A stretch of 11,151 bases of DNA, from contig NZ_CAKRCF010000066.1 in assembly GCF_934307085.1 (NCBI RefSeq), forward strand, positions 1-11,151, in the 5' to 3' direction. A program made the position numbers and the translations under genes. Under the pieces are notes generated by a model. The model worked only from the letters and a program-made list of their open reading frames with translations, searched no databases and was not told the origin of the DNA. How positions within the stretch are numbered: position 1 is the first letter of the stretch; every line of letters begins with the position of its first letter. Shown here one piece after another: positions 1-9,127 of the stretch. Source of the DNA: an uncultured Anaerobutyricum sp. (lineage in GTDB: Bacteria > Bacillota > Clostridia > Lachnospirales > Lachnospiraceae).

Positions 1-1290
1 CTCGTAAAAGAACATGAAATATCTGAAGTTGCCGTTAATACTTGGATACAACCATTAATTATTCAGACAATTACAGACGATAGCATTACTTTTTTTATGG
101 TACGTGGACCACGAGGAATTGAATTTATAAAACACAAATATTATGATATTTACCTTTCTATGGCGATTGAACAGGTTACTGGAAAGCAATTTAAAATTCT
201 TTTTACCGACTCCAATTCTGCAGCAACAAAACCAGAACCAAAGAAAGCAAGCGTTCCTGCAGAATATATTGGTAATTTAAATCCAAGATATACTTTTGAT
301 ACATTTGTAGTCGGTCCAACAAACAAGATGGCGCATGCTGTTTCCGTTGCAGTTGCCGAATCACCCGGTGGTGCATACAATCCTCTCTTCTTATATGGCG
401 GAGCTGGACTTGGAAAAACACATTTGATGCATTCGATTGCACATCATATCATTAACAATCGTCCGGATTTACGCGTTTTATATGTAACTTCCGAAAAATT
501 TACAAATGAATTGATTGATTCCTTAAAACACGATAAAAATAAGGAATTCCGCGATAAATATCGTAATATTGACGTTCTGTTAATTGATGATATACAGTTT
601 ATAATAGGAAAAGAAAGTACACAGGAAGAATTTTTCCATACATTTAACGAACTTCACGAAGCAAAAAAGCAGATTGTAATTTCTTCCGATAAACATCCAC
701 GAGAAATCGCAACATTAGAAGAACGTCTCAGATCCCGTTTTGAATGGGGAATTACTGCAGATATTCAGCCACCAGACTACGAAACCAAGATGGCTATCCT
801 AAAAAAGCGTGCTGAATTAGAACATCTTGACATTAATCAAGAAGTTATGCAGTATGTTGCTACCAATATTAATTCCAATATCCGTGAATTAGAGGGAGCG
901 TTAAACAAAATTTACGTTTTTGCCAACCTTGAAAAGAAGCCCGTTACCTTAGAATTAGCTGAAAATGCTTTAAAAGACACAATTGAATGTCAAAAAGAAG
1001 TAACTCCTCAGTTAATTATGGATGTTGTCGCAGAACATTACAATATTTCTGTCTCCGACATCATTTCTAAGAAGAAAAACAAAGAAATTGCCAATCCACG
1101 ACAGATTTGTATGTATCTTTCTCGTAAATATACCGACTATTCTCTTCAAAATATCGGAAAGATTATGGGAAATCGTGATCATACTACTGTTATACATGGC
1201 CATGATAAGATTTCTAAAATGCTTGAAACTGATGAGAACCTGAAAAGTAACCTTGATATTATCATCAAGAAATTAAACCCACCAACGTAG
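1..1290 (+). CDS. dnaA: Chromosomal replication initiator DnaA (5' end cut by window edge)
   Basis: DnaA is the AAA+ initiator that binds DnaA boxes, oligomerises with ATP and melts the origin. The frame is open from base 1, so the gene begins upstream; about 20 residues of domain I appear to be missing and 429 codons are visible. Numbering from the first visible codon, domain I covers about 1-65 (VNTWIQPL) and a short linker follows. The AAA+ core has Walker A GGAGLGKTH (133-141, bases 397-423), Walker B LLIDDIQF (bases 577-600), a sensor-1 region ISSDKHP, and the arginine-finger motif RLRSRFEWG. Domain IV carries the DnaA-box-binding signature GNRDHTTVIHG (bases 1168-1200); Asn stands where many homologues have Gly. 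The stop is TAG at 1288-1290. The internal ATG at 94 is not the start, because conserved domain I sequence precedes it. The first DnaA boxes lie about 100 bp downstream, and the dnaA promoter is outside the window. Confidence 0.98.
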   Translation, partial: LVKEHEISEVAVNTWIQPLIIQTITDDSITFFMVRGPRGIEFIKHKYYDIYLSMAIEQVTGKQFKILFTDSNSAATKPEPKKASVPAEYIGNLNPRYTFDTFVVGPTNKMAHAVSVAVAESPGGAYNPLFLYGGAGLGKTHLMHSIAHHIINNRPDLRVLYVTSEKFTNELIDSLKHDKNKEFRDKYRNIDVLLIDDIQFIIGKESTQEEFFHTFNELHEAKKQIVISSDKHPREIATLEERLRSRFEWGITADIQPPDYETKMAILKKRAELEHLDINQEVMQYVATNINSNIRELEGALNKIYVFANLEKKPVTLELAENALKDTIECQKEVTPQLIMDVVAEHYNISVSDIISKKKNKEIANPRQICMYLSRKYTDYSLQNIGKIMGNRDHTTVIHGHDKISKMLETDENLKSNLDIIIKKLNPPT

Positions 1291-1312
1291 TACATTTATA
1301 TAGAAGAAACAG

Positions 1313-1359
1313 AAAAATAAAGGTGTCTTCACACACTGGGGACAATCCTTTATTTTTTT
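1313..1359 (+). terminator. Intrinsic terminator after dnaA
   Basis: AAAAATAAAGG (1313-1323) pairs perfectly with CCTTTATTTTT (1347-1357). An inner stem TGTC (1324-1327)/GACA (1341-1344) is separated from it by a two-base bulge, and the T run reaches 1359. The A-tract, stem and U-tract layout fits a rho-independent terminator 22 bp after the dnaA stop, although only the middle of the stem contains G and C. It would limit dnaA transcription into the origin. Confidence 0.65.
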
Positions 1360-1391
1360 CCACATTCTATTCAGATTCGATGTGAATTCCC

Positions 1392-1439
1392 TGTGGATAA
1401 ATGTGGATAACTTTTTAGGATTTTTTCCTATGTGGATAA
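1392..1439 (-). promoter_or_regulatory. Three perfect reverse-oriented DnaA boxes
   Basis: TGTGGATAA occurs at 1392-1400, 1402-1410 and 1431-1439. It is the reverse complement of the consensus TTATCCACA. The first two are spaced 10 bp start to start, about one helical turn, which would put two DnaA molecules on the same face of the DNA. Confidence 0.9.
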
Positions 1440-1447
1440 CTATTTTT

Positions 1448-1456
1448 TTATTCACA
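1448..1456 (+). promoter_or_regulatory. DnaA box, forward
   Basis: TTATTCACA is a perfect match to TTATNCACA. It faces the reverse box that ends at 1439, so orientation switches here. A weaker box, TTATCCGCA, follows at 1460-1468. Confidence 0.85.
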
Positions 1457-1514
1457 TACTTATCCGCATAGTTATCCTTTTCAAAAATCCTTGTATTATC
1501 GGCCTCTATACCAT

Positions 1515-1523
1515 TTATTCACA
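1515..1523 (+). promoter_or_regulatory. DnaA box next to the DnaA-trio element
   Basis: TTATTCACA is a perfect box ending 13 bp before the CTA triplets, with a run of five C (1533-1537) in between. In the B. subtilis model the box beside the trios anchors the DnaA filament that then moves onto single-stranded trio DNA. The role here is inferred from position. Confidence 0.85.
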
Positions 1524-1536
1524 TCTCTAACACCCC

Positions 1537-1550
1537 CTACTACTACTACT
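1537..1550 (+). repeat. DnaA-trio element (CTA triplets)
   Basis: Four CTA triplets and a partial fifth run from 1537 to 1550. The opposite strand reads 3'-GAT repeats, matching the DnaA-trio consensus at bacterial origins, where DnaA contacts one strand and stretches it open. The element starts at the end of a C-rich run and is followed at once by a one-mismatch reverse DnaA box (1550-1558) and an A+T-rich tract. Confidence 0.8.
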
Positions 1551-1557
1551 GCGGATA

Positions 1558-1581
1558 ACTTATTATATTTATATATATTTT
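1558..1581. other. A+T-rich DNA unwinding element
   Basis: After a single C at 1559, this tract is A and T only, with TATATATATTTT-like runs, next to the DnaA-trio. It is the best candidate for first melting of the origin. It lies just upstream of the dnaN ribosome binding site (1588-1594), so it may also include dnaN promoter sequence. Confidence 0.7.
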
Positions 1582-1594
1582 ACACCGAAAGGAG

Positions 1595-1603
1595 TTATAC
1601 ACA
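1595..1603 (+). promoter_or_regulatory. DnaA box between dnaN Shine-Dalgarno and start codon
   Basis: TTATACACA is a perfect TTATNCACA box. It starts one base after the AAAGGAG ribosome binding site (1588-1594) and ends three bases before the dnaN ATG. DnaA bound here could act as a roadblock to dnaN transcription or be the rightmost origin contact; both are inferences. Confidence 0.75.
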
Positions 1604-1606
1604 TTT

Positions 1607-2719
1607 ATGAAGATAACATGTCCTAAGAATCAATTTTTATATGGAGTAAATACCGTTTCCAAAGCTGTATCCAATAAAACAACAATGGATATTCTCCAAT
1701 GTATCCTAATTGAAGCATTTGATGATTGTATAAAATTAACTGCCAATGATACAGAGCTTGGTATAGAAACAGTCATTCAAGGAACAATTATTGAACCTGG
1801 TAAGATTGCACTTGAAGCTAAAATCTTTTCTGAAATTATTAAAAAAATTCCAGATAGTGATGTTTGTGTGGAAACAAACGAGTCCGGAAAGACAAATATT
1901 GAATGTGAACAAATTCAATGTAGTATTATGGGACGAAAAGGAGATGATTTTTCACATTTACCAGAAATTGAAAAAGAGAATAAAATTACTCTCTCTCAAT
2001 TCGATTTAAAAGAAGTAATCAGACAGACTATTTTTTCCGTATCTGATAATGAAAATAATAAATTAATGACTGGTGAATTATTAAGTGTTGAAAATAATAA
2101 AATGACAGTAACTTCTCTTGACGGTCACAGAATTTCTGTTCGTAATATCGAATTACAGGAATCTTATCCTAAAATGGAAGTCATTGTTCCAGGTAAAACT
2201 TTGTCTGATGTTAGTAAGATTCTTCCAGGAGAATCAAAGGATACAATCAATTTATATTTAACAGATAAGCACATTTTATTTGAATTTGGTGATACAAAGG
2301 TAGTTTCAAGATTATTAGAAGGTAAGTTTTATAATATCGGACAGATGCTTTCTAATGACTATGAAACAAAGCTTACAATCAATAAAATGGAGTTATTACG
2401 CTGTCTTGACCGCTCCACTTTATTTGTGAAAGAGTCTGATAAAAAGCCAATTATTCTCAAGATTGATAATGAAAAAATGAATCTTATGATTTCTTCCCAG
2501 ATTGGTTCTATGAAGGATCAGATTGTAATCAACAAAGAAGGAAAAGATTTAGTTATTGGCTTTAACCCTAAGTTCTTAGTAGATGCACTTCGTGTTATCG
2601 ACGAAGAAGAAGTTACTATTTACCTTATTAATTCCATTGCACCTTGTATTATTCGTGATGAGAAATCCTCTTACTTATATTTGATTTTACCAATCAATGT
2701 AAGTAACAGCAATGTATAA
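1607..2719 (+). CDS. dnaN: DNA polymerase III sliding clamp (beta subunit)
   Basis: DnaN forms a ring-shaped dimer around DNA that tethers the replicative polymerase and recruits repair and initiation factors through its hydrophobic pocket. The 370-residue length fits the family (about 365-380). Three similar clamp folds are expected at roughly 1-120, 130-245 and 247-370. Recognisable parts are the N-terminus MKITCPKNQF, LDGHRIS in domain 2, and the C-terminal SSYLYLILPIN strand, which belongs to the partner-binding pocket side. The start is set by AAAGGAG at 1588-1594, 12 bp before the ATG, a slightly long gap filled by a DnaA box. The gene follows oriC and precedes the S4-domain gene, as in other Firmicutes. 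G and C are about equal on the coding strand, unlike the G-rich genes further right. Confidence 0.97.
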   Translation: MKITCPKNQFLYGVNTVSKAVSNKTTMDILQCILIEAFDDCIKLTANDTELGIETVIQGTIIEPGKIALEAKIFSEIIKKIPDSDVCVETNESGKTNIECEQIQCSIMGRKGDDFSHLPEIEKENKITLSQFDLKEVIRQTIFSVSDNENNKLMTGELLSVENNKMTVTSLDGHRISVRNIELQESYPKMEVIVPGKTLSDVSKILPGESKDTINLYLTDKHILFEFGDTKVVSRLLEGKFYNIGQMLSNDYETKLTINKMELLRCLDRSTLFVKESDKKPIILKIDNEKMNLMISSQIGSMKDQIVINKEGKDLVIGFNPKFLVDALRVIDEEEVTIYLINSIAPCIIRDEKSSYLYLILPINVSNSNV

Positions 2720-2731
2720 ATTTTAACGAAG

Positions 2732-2766
2732 TTGTCCGCTGTTGACGGACAAGAAGACTTTTTTAT
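2732..2766 (+). terminator. Possible intrinsic terminator after dnaN
   Basis: TTGTCCG (2732-2738) and CGGACAA (2746-2752) form a perfect 7-bp stem with a 7-base loop, 12 bp after the dnaN stop. A run of six T follows (2759-2764), but GAAGAC separates it from the stem, so termination may be partial. An outer AAGT/ACTT pairing with a bulge would bring the stem up to the T run. Confidence 0.55.
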
Positions 2767-2878
2767 TTAATAATTCGGATTACTGGTAATATGAAACTGG
2801 TGATAAATAGAGCTGATATGTGAATAGTTATCAAGAGTTACGGATTATTGAAATGCCAGAAAGGAATTAAAGTAAACT

Positions 2879-3088
2879 ATGGAAGAATTAAAATTAAGAG
2901 ATGAATTTATTAAGCTTGGACAGGCAATGAAAGCTGCAGGTATTGTATCTTCCGGTATTGATGCCAAGATGCTTATTCAAGATGGTCAGGTGACTGTTAA
3001 CGGCGAAGTGGAAACCAGAAGAGGTAAGAAGCTTTATGATGGTGACGTTTTTGAATTTGAAGGCGAAGCATTTAAAGTTGTAAAATAA
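2879..3088 (+). CDS. yaaA: S4-domain RNA-binding protein of the YaaA/RlbA type
   Basis: This is a 69-residue protein made almost wholly of one S4 RNA-binding fold. The core is LGQAMKAAGIVSSGIDAKMLI followed by the turn DGQVTVNGEVETRRGKKL, the usual pattern in which the basic RRGKKL segment contacts RNA. In Firmicutes this gene sits between dnaN and recF and has been linked to ribosome assembly; the exact RNA target is not shown by this sequence. It is unrelated to the E. coli gene called yaaA. The start follows AAAGGA at 2860-2865, 13 bp upstream, rather long spacing. A possible terminator separates it from dnaN, and a 165-bp gap with a promoter candidate separates it from recF, so it may be its own transcription unit. 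Confidence 0.9.
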   Translation: MEELKLRDEFIKLGQAMKAAGIVSSGIDAKMLIQDGQVTVNGEVETRRGKKLYDGDVFEFEGEAFKVVK

Positions 3089-3131
3089 TTATAAACAATT
3101 GAAATATACTCTCGAAATCTCATTACAAAAC

Positions 3132-3159
3132 TTGATATGCTATATCATTAATATTTAAT
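3132..3159 (+). promoter_or_regulatory. Candidate recF promoter with embedded dyad
   Basis: TTGATA (3132-3137) and TTTAAT (3154-3159), each 5 of 6 to the sigma-A consensus, are separated by 16 bp. Transcription would start near 3166, leaving a leader of about 88 nt before recF. A perfect dyad, TGATAT-GCT-ATATCA (3133-3147), overlaps the -35 and spacer and could be an operator. Confidence 0.5.
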
Positions 3160-3253
3160 TTTATAAAAAAGTCAGATAAGAAATCACATGAAATATTATT
3201 GATTTAGTACGCGAAAGATTCTGAGAATATATTAAGATTAAAGGGAGGACTCC

Positions 3254-4354
3254 ATGTTTGTTGAATCAATTGAATTAAGTAATTATAGAAATTTTGATTC
3301 GCTAAAAGTGGAGTTTTCTCCTGGAGTAAATATTTTTTTTGGAGATAATGCACAGGGGAAGACGAATCTTTTAGAGTCTATTTATGTAAGCGGAACTTTA
3401 AGATCCCATAGAGGAAGCAGGGATAAGGAACTGATTCGTTTTGGTGAAGATGAGGCACATATCCGGCTTTTTTTCAGAAAAGATTCATTATCCCATCGTC
3501 TGGATGTTCATTTAAAGAAAAATAAAAGCAAAGGAGTTGCGGTAGATGGTGTGCCGGTAAGACGCTCAGGAGAGCTTCTTGGAATGATGCACATCGTCTT
3601 TTTTTCTCCGGAAGATTTGTCGATTATTAAAGAAGGTCCGGCGGGGAGAAGAAGATTTCTTGATATGGAACTGAGCCAGATAGACAAAGGCTACATGCAG
3701 CAACTCGTTGGTTACAGTAAAATTCTAAATGAACGAAATAATCTTTTAAAACAAATTAATTTATATCCTGCACTCATTGATACTTTAGACGGATGGGATG
3801 CACAGCTTCTTGCTGCTGGACAGTTTCTCATCAAGAAAAGGGAAGAATTTGTCCATTTTCTTGATGAGATGATGGCGAAGATTCATGGCCAGCTTACTGG
3901 AGGTAAAGAGCAGATTAAAGTAGAATATGAAAAAAATGTGGAGGCAGAAGAATTTAGGGAACAACTGTATTCTAGAAGAAAGAAAGATATTTTATCAGGA
4001 ACAACAAGTGTCGGCCCACACAGAGATGATCTTCGATTTAAAGTCGGGGGAATCGATATTCGCAAATTTGGCTCACAGGGACAGCAAAGGACAGCTGCAT
4101 TGTCTTTGAAACTGTCAGAAATCCGTCTGATTGAGCAGGTAACAGGAGAAAAACCAATTTTACTTCTCGATGATGTTTTGTCAGAATTGGATGCAGGACG
4201 GCAGTCCTGGTTACTTGAAAGTATTCAGGATATACAGACATTAATTTCCTGCACAGGACTTGATGATTTTGTAAACAGCCGTATCTCCTTAGATAAGGTA
4301 TTTCGTGTAAAAGAGGGGATTGTACAGGAAGAAAAAACAGAGGGTCTGGTTTAA
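3254..4354 (+). CDS. recF: DNA replication and repair protein RecF
   Basis: RecF is an SMC/ABC-like ATPase that acts with RecO and RecR to load RecA at single-strand gaps and stalled forks. At 366 residues it has the family's usual length (about 360-375). The N-terminus reads ELSNYRNF, as in most RecF. Walker A is GDNAQGKTN (30-38). The ABC signature SQGQQRT is at 274-280, Walker B ILLLDDV at 302-308 (Asp306, Asp307) and the D-loop SELD at 310-313. The middle (about 100-260) is the helical lobe. The ATG follows a strong GGGAGG at 3243-3248, 5 bp upstream. The next gene, gyrB, starts 66 bp downstream behind its own promoter, so recF probably forms a short transcript with partial read-through. 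Confidence 0.97.
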   Translation: MFVESIELSNYRNFDSLKVEFSPGVNIFFGDNAQGKTNLLESIYVSGTLRSHRGSRDKELIRFGEDEAHIRLFFRKDSLSHRLDVHLKKNKSKGVAVDGVPVRRSGELLGMMHIVFFSPEDLSIIKEGPAGRRRFLDMELSQIDKGYMQQLVGYSKILNERNNLLKQINLYPALIDTLDGWDAQLLAAGQFLIKKREEFVHFLDEMMAKIHGQLTGGKEQIKVEYEKNVEAEEFREQLYSRRKKDILSGTTSVGPHRDDLRFKVGGIDIRKFGSQGQQRTAALSLKLSEIRLIEQVTGEKPILLLDDVLSELDAGRQSWLLESIQDIQTLISCTGLDDFVNSRISLDKVFRVKEGIVQEEKTEGLV

Positions 4355-4358
4355 GAAG

Positions 4359-4388
4359 TTGAATAAATGGCGATATTTATGGTATAAT
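4359..4388 (+). promoter_or_regulatory. gyrB promoter with extended -10
   Basis: TTGAAT (4359-4364) and a perfect TATAAT (4383-4388) are 18 bp apart, and TGG just before the -10 gives an extended TGn motif. The start would be near 4395, a leader of about 26 nt with the AGGAGG site at 4408-4413. The promoter begins 5 bp after the recF stop. Confidence 0.75.
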
Positions 4389-4417
4389 TATTTGATTAAG
4401 TTTTGACAGGAGGTTGA

Positions 4418-6352
<1,935 letters not shown>

Positions 6353-6375
6353 TAAAAGAAGTTTTTTGACATTTC

Positions 6376-6419
6376 CATACTCCCGGAATCTCTTAAATAT
6401 TTGAGATTTCGGGAGTATG
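6376..6419. repeat. Long perfect-stem hairpin between gyrB and gyrA
   Basis: Left arm 6376-6392 and right arm 6403-6419 pair over 17 bp with one G-U (6386/6409), around a 10-base A+T loop (6393-6402). No T run follows the stem on either strand, so it does not look like an intrinsic terminator. It ends 11 bases before the gyrA AGGAGG (6431-6436). It could be an mRNA processing or stability element, an attenuation site, or a cruciform-forming palindrome. Confidence 0.85.
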
Positions 6420-6441
6420 TATCATAGTTCAGGAGGACAGT

Positions 6442-8985
6442 ATGGACGATAGTAATATTTTTGATAAAATCCATGAGGTGGATCTGAAAAATACCATGGA
6501 GAAATCTTATATAGATTATGCTATGAGTGTAATTGTATCCAGAGCGCTTCCAGATGTAAGAGATGGTCTGAAGCCAGTTCAGAGAAGAATTCTTTATTCT
6601 ATGATCGAGCTGAACAACGGTCCGGATAAGCCACATAGAAAGTGTGCCCGTATCGTCGGTGATACAATGGGTAAATATCATCCTCATGGTGACAGCTCTA
6701 TTTATGGAGCGTTAGTTAATCTGGCGCAGGACTGGTCTACCCGTTATCCGTTAGTAGACGGTCATGGTAACTTTGGTTCTGTGGACGGTGACGGCGCGGC
6801 TGCCATGCGTTATACAGAGGCAAGATTATCTAAGATTTCCATGGAGATGACAGCAGACATTTACAAGGATACGGTTGATTTTGTACCGAACTTTGATGAG
6901 ACAGAGAAAGAGCCAAGCATTCTCCCATCGAGATTTCCAAATCTCCTTGTAAACGGGGCACAGGGTATCGCGGTTGGTATGGCAACCAATATCCCTCCAC
7001 ATAACTTAAGAGAAACAATTGATGGTGTGGTAAAGATCATTGATAATCAGGTGGAGGAAGACAGAGATACCGATATTGATGAGCTTTTAGAGATTGTAAA
7101 AGGTCCGGACTTCCCAACAGGAGCGGCTATTCTTGGACGTAAGGGAATCGATCAGGCGTATCGTACCGGACGAGGTAAGATTAAAGTTCGTGCGGTGACC
7201 AATATTGAGCCAATGAAGAATGGAAAACAGCGAATTATCGTAACTGAGCTTCCATACATGGTAAATAAAGCACGTTTAATTGAAAAGATTGCTGATTTAG
7301 TAAAGGAAAAGAGAATTGACGGTATTACAGAATTACGTGATGAATCTGACAGAAGCGGTATGAGAATTTGTATTGAGACACGTAAAGATGTTAATGCGAA
7401 TGTTTTATTAAAGCAGTTATTTAAACATACACAGCTTCAGGATACATTTGGTGTTATCATGCTTGCTCTCGTAGATAACCAGCCAAAAGTTCTTAATTTA
7501 AAGGAAATGCTTGTACATTATCTAAATCATCAGAAAGATGTTGTAACAAGACGAACAAAATACGAGCTGAACAAGGCAAAAGAGAGAGCGCACATTTTAG
7601 AAGGTCTTTTAAAGGCTTTAGATTATATTGATGAAGTTATCGAGATTATCCGTGCTTCTAAGAACGTAGCAGAGGCAAGAGATAACTTAATCAAGCGTTT
7701 TGAATTCTCTCAGGCACAGGCACAGGCGATTGTAGACATGCGTCTGCGTGCGCTTACCGGTTTAGAGCGAGAGAAACTTCAGAATGAGTATGATGAGCTT
7801 GAGAAAAAGATTGCAGAGTTAGAGTCTATTTTGGCAGATGAAAAGGTTCTCTTAGGGGTAATCCGTGAGGAAATCCTTCTTATCCGTGATAAATACGGCG
7901 ATGACAGAAGAACTTCTATTGAGATGGATATGGAAGACTTAAGTGACGAAGCGTTAATCCCTAGAAAGGATGCAATTATCACTTTCTCCAAACTTGGATA
8001 TATCAAGCGTATGACACCGGATAATTTTCATAGTCAGAATCGTGGCGGTAAGGGAATTAAAGGTATGAATGTAATTGATGAGGATCATATTGAAGATTTA
8101 TTCATGACCAGCACCCATAACTACATCATGTTCTTTACGAATAAGGGACGTGTATACCGCTTAAAGGGATATGAGATTCCGGAATCTAGCAGAACAGCAA
8201 GAGGAGTGAACATCATCAATCTTCTTCAGCTTCAGCCTGAAGAAAAGATTACAGCTATTATTCCATTATCAGAAGATGGCAAGCAGCATTATCTTGTTAT
8301 GGCTACAAAAAATGGTCTTGTAAAGAAAACAGGATTCGATGAATATAAGAATGTTCGTAAGAATGGTTTGGCTGCCATTTCTCTGCGAGAAGGCGATGAG
8401 CTTATTGAAGTAAAGCAGACGGATGAGAATGAAGACATTTTCCTCATATCAAAAGAAGGACAGTGTATCCGCTTTAAGCTTCAGGATGTAAGAGAAACCG
8501 GACGAGTTTCTATGGGTGTTATTGGAATGAATCTTGGAGATACTGATGAAGTTATCGGTATGCAGATTCGTTCAGAAGGAGATGATTTACTGATCGTATC
8601 TGAAAAAGGTATGGGTAAACGTACACCTCTTGACGAATTTACAGTACAGCATCGAGGAGGAAAAGGTCTTAGATGCTATAAGATTACAGATAAAACTGGC
8701 TATGTTGTCGGAGCTAAGACAATTAAGCCGGAAGAAGAGATTATGCTTATTACAACTGAGGGAATTGTTATTCGAATGAAGAGTGATTCTATTTCTGTTA
8801 TTGGACGAAATACTTCTGGTGTTAAGCTCATTAATATTGAGGCAGACAGCGATATTAAAGTTGCCAGTGTTGCAAAAGTAAGATTTGAGGAAGAGGATGA
8901 TTCTGAAGATATGGAAGAAAATATGTCTGAAGTATCAGAAGAGAATGAACCTATGGAGAATGAAGTAACAACGGAAGAAGTTTAA
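6442..8985 (+). CDS. gyrA: DNA gyrase subunit A
   Basis: GyrA cuts and rejoins the DNA gate strand in the A2B2 gyrase complex. At 847 residues the length is typical. The winged-helix/tower region has the catalytic Tyr124 in [10 protein letters not shown] (bases 6811-6813) and the quinolone-determining stretch [13 protein letters not shown] (80-92). Ser85 matches E. coli Ser83, and Gly89 occupies the E. coli Asp87 position. A coiled-coil segment lies around 360-470. The beta-pinwheel C-terminal domain starts near 495 and carries the GyrA-box QNRGGKG (532-538), which is needed for DNA wrapping and marks gyrase rather than ParC; a related QHRGGKG occurs at 736. The tail (about 815-847) is strongly acidic. 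AGGAGG precedes the ATG by 5 bp. No clear terminator was seen after the stop. Confidence 0.98.
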   Translation: MDDSNIFDKIHEVDLKNTMEKSYIDYAMSVIVSRALPDVRDGLKPVQRRILYSMIELNNGPDKPHRKCARIVGDTMGKYHPHGDSSIYGALVNLAQDWSTRYPLVDGHGNFGSVDGDGAAAMRYTEARLSKISMEMTADIYKDTVDFVPNFDETEKEPSILPSRFPNLLVNGAQGIAVGMATNIPPHNLRETIDGVVKIIDNQVEEDRDTDIDELLEIVKGPDFPTGAAILGRKGIDQAYRTGRGKIKVRAVTNIEPMKNGKQRIIVTELPYMVNKARLIEKIADLVKEKRIDGITELRDESDRSGMRICIETRKDVNANVLLKQLFKHTQLQDTFGVIMLALVDNQPKVLNLKEMLVHYLNHQKDVVTRRTKYELNKAKERAHILEGLLKALDYIDEVIEIIRASKNVAEARDNLIKRFEFSQAQAQAIVDMRLRALTGLEREKLQNEYDELEKKIAELESILADEKVLLGVIREEILLIRDKYGDDRRTSIEMDMEDLSDEALIPRKDAIITFSKLGYIKRMTPDNFHSQNRGGKGIKGMNVIDEDHIEDLFMTSTHNYIMFFTNKGRVYRLKGYEIPESSRTARGVNIINLLQLQPEEKITAIIPLSEDGKQHYLVMATKNGLVKKTGFDEYKNVRKNGLAAISLREGDELIEVKQTDENEDIFLISKEGQCIRFKLQDVRETGRVSMGVIGMNLGDTDEVIGMQIRSEGDDLLIVSEKGMGKRTPLDEFTVQHRGGKGLRCYKITDKTGYVVGAKTIKPEEEIMLITTEGIVIRMKSDSISVIGRNTSGVKLINIEADSDIKVASVAKVRFEEEDDSEDMEENMSEVSEENEPMENEVTTEEV

Positions 8986-9056
8986 CGTTTTTATATTAAA
9001 TTTTTCATACTGGGTAATAAATATCAGTAGGGACGGAGAAGAATTACCAACGTTTA

Positions 9057-9112
9057 TTGACTAAAGACTAATCTACAGATGTATTTAATTATTAGGATTC
9101 CAGTTGTATAAT
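9057..9112 (+). promoter_or_regulatory. Fumarase operon promoter region, two candidates
   Basis: Two sigma-A-like pairs are visible, both with 17-bp spacing. One is TTGACT (9057-9062) with TGTATT (9080-9085), strong -35 and weak -10. The other is TTTAAT (9084-9089) with perfect TATAAT (9107-9112), weak -35. The second would start near 9119, leaving about 32 nt before the first gene. An inverted repeat (9071-9127) surrounds the second -10. Confidence 0.5.
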
Positions 9113-9127
9113 TTATCATCTGTGGAT
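9071..9127. repeat. 11-bp inverted repeat around the fumarase promoter
   Basis: ATCTACAGATG (9071-9081) and CATCTGTGGAT (9117-9127) are complementary over 11 positions with one G-T, separated by 35 bp. An inner pair AATTAT (9087-9092)/ATAATT (9108-9113) could extend the fold. The perfect TATAAT lies inside. It could be paired operator half-sites, or an RNA hairpin in gyrA read-through transcripts. Confidence 0.6.

Larger units (their letters stand above)
1381..1603. other. oriC: Chromosomal replication origin region (oriC)
   Basis: This non-coding stretch between dnaA and dnaN holds at least six perfect TTATNCACA-type DnaA boxes. Three are reversed at 1392, 1402 and 1431, and three are forward at 1448, 1515 and 1595. 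One-mismatch boxes lie at 1460-1468 (TTATCCGCA) and 1550-1558 (reverse TGCGGATAA). A box, C-rich run, CTA-triplet and A+T-rich order at 1515-1581 matches the basal unwinding element described for Bacillus subtilis. Its position 3' of dnaA is usual for Firmicutes. A second box cluster upstream of dnaA is common in this phylum but would be outside the window. No clear -35/-10 pair for dnaN could be chosen here, though dnaN probably starts within this region. Confidence 0.9.

Noticed and set aside
4403..4408. Perfect TTGACA upstream of gyrB
   Set aside because: A matching -10 would fall inside the gyrB coding sequence; the TTGAAT/TATAAT pair at 4359-4388 explains gyrB expression.
6376..6419. Reading the gyrB-gyrA hairpin as an intrinsic terminator
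   Set aside because: No T run follows the stem on either strand, so the defining part of such a terminator is missing.
6442..8985. Possibility that the gyrB-gyrA pair is ParE-ParC
   Set aside because: The GyrA-box QNRGGKG in the C-terminal domain, the acidic tail and the location after recF fit gyrase.
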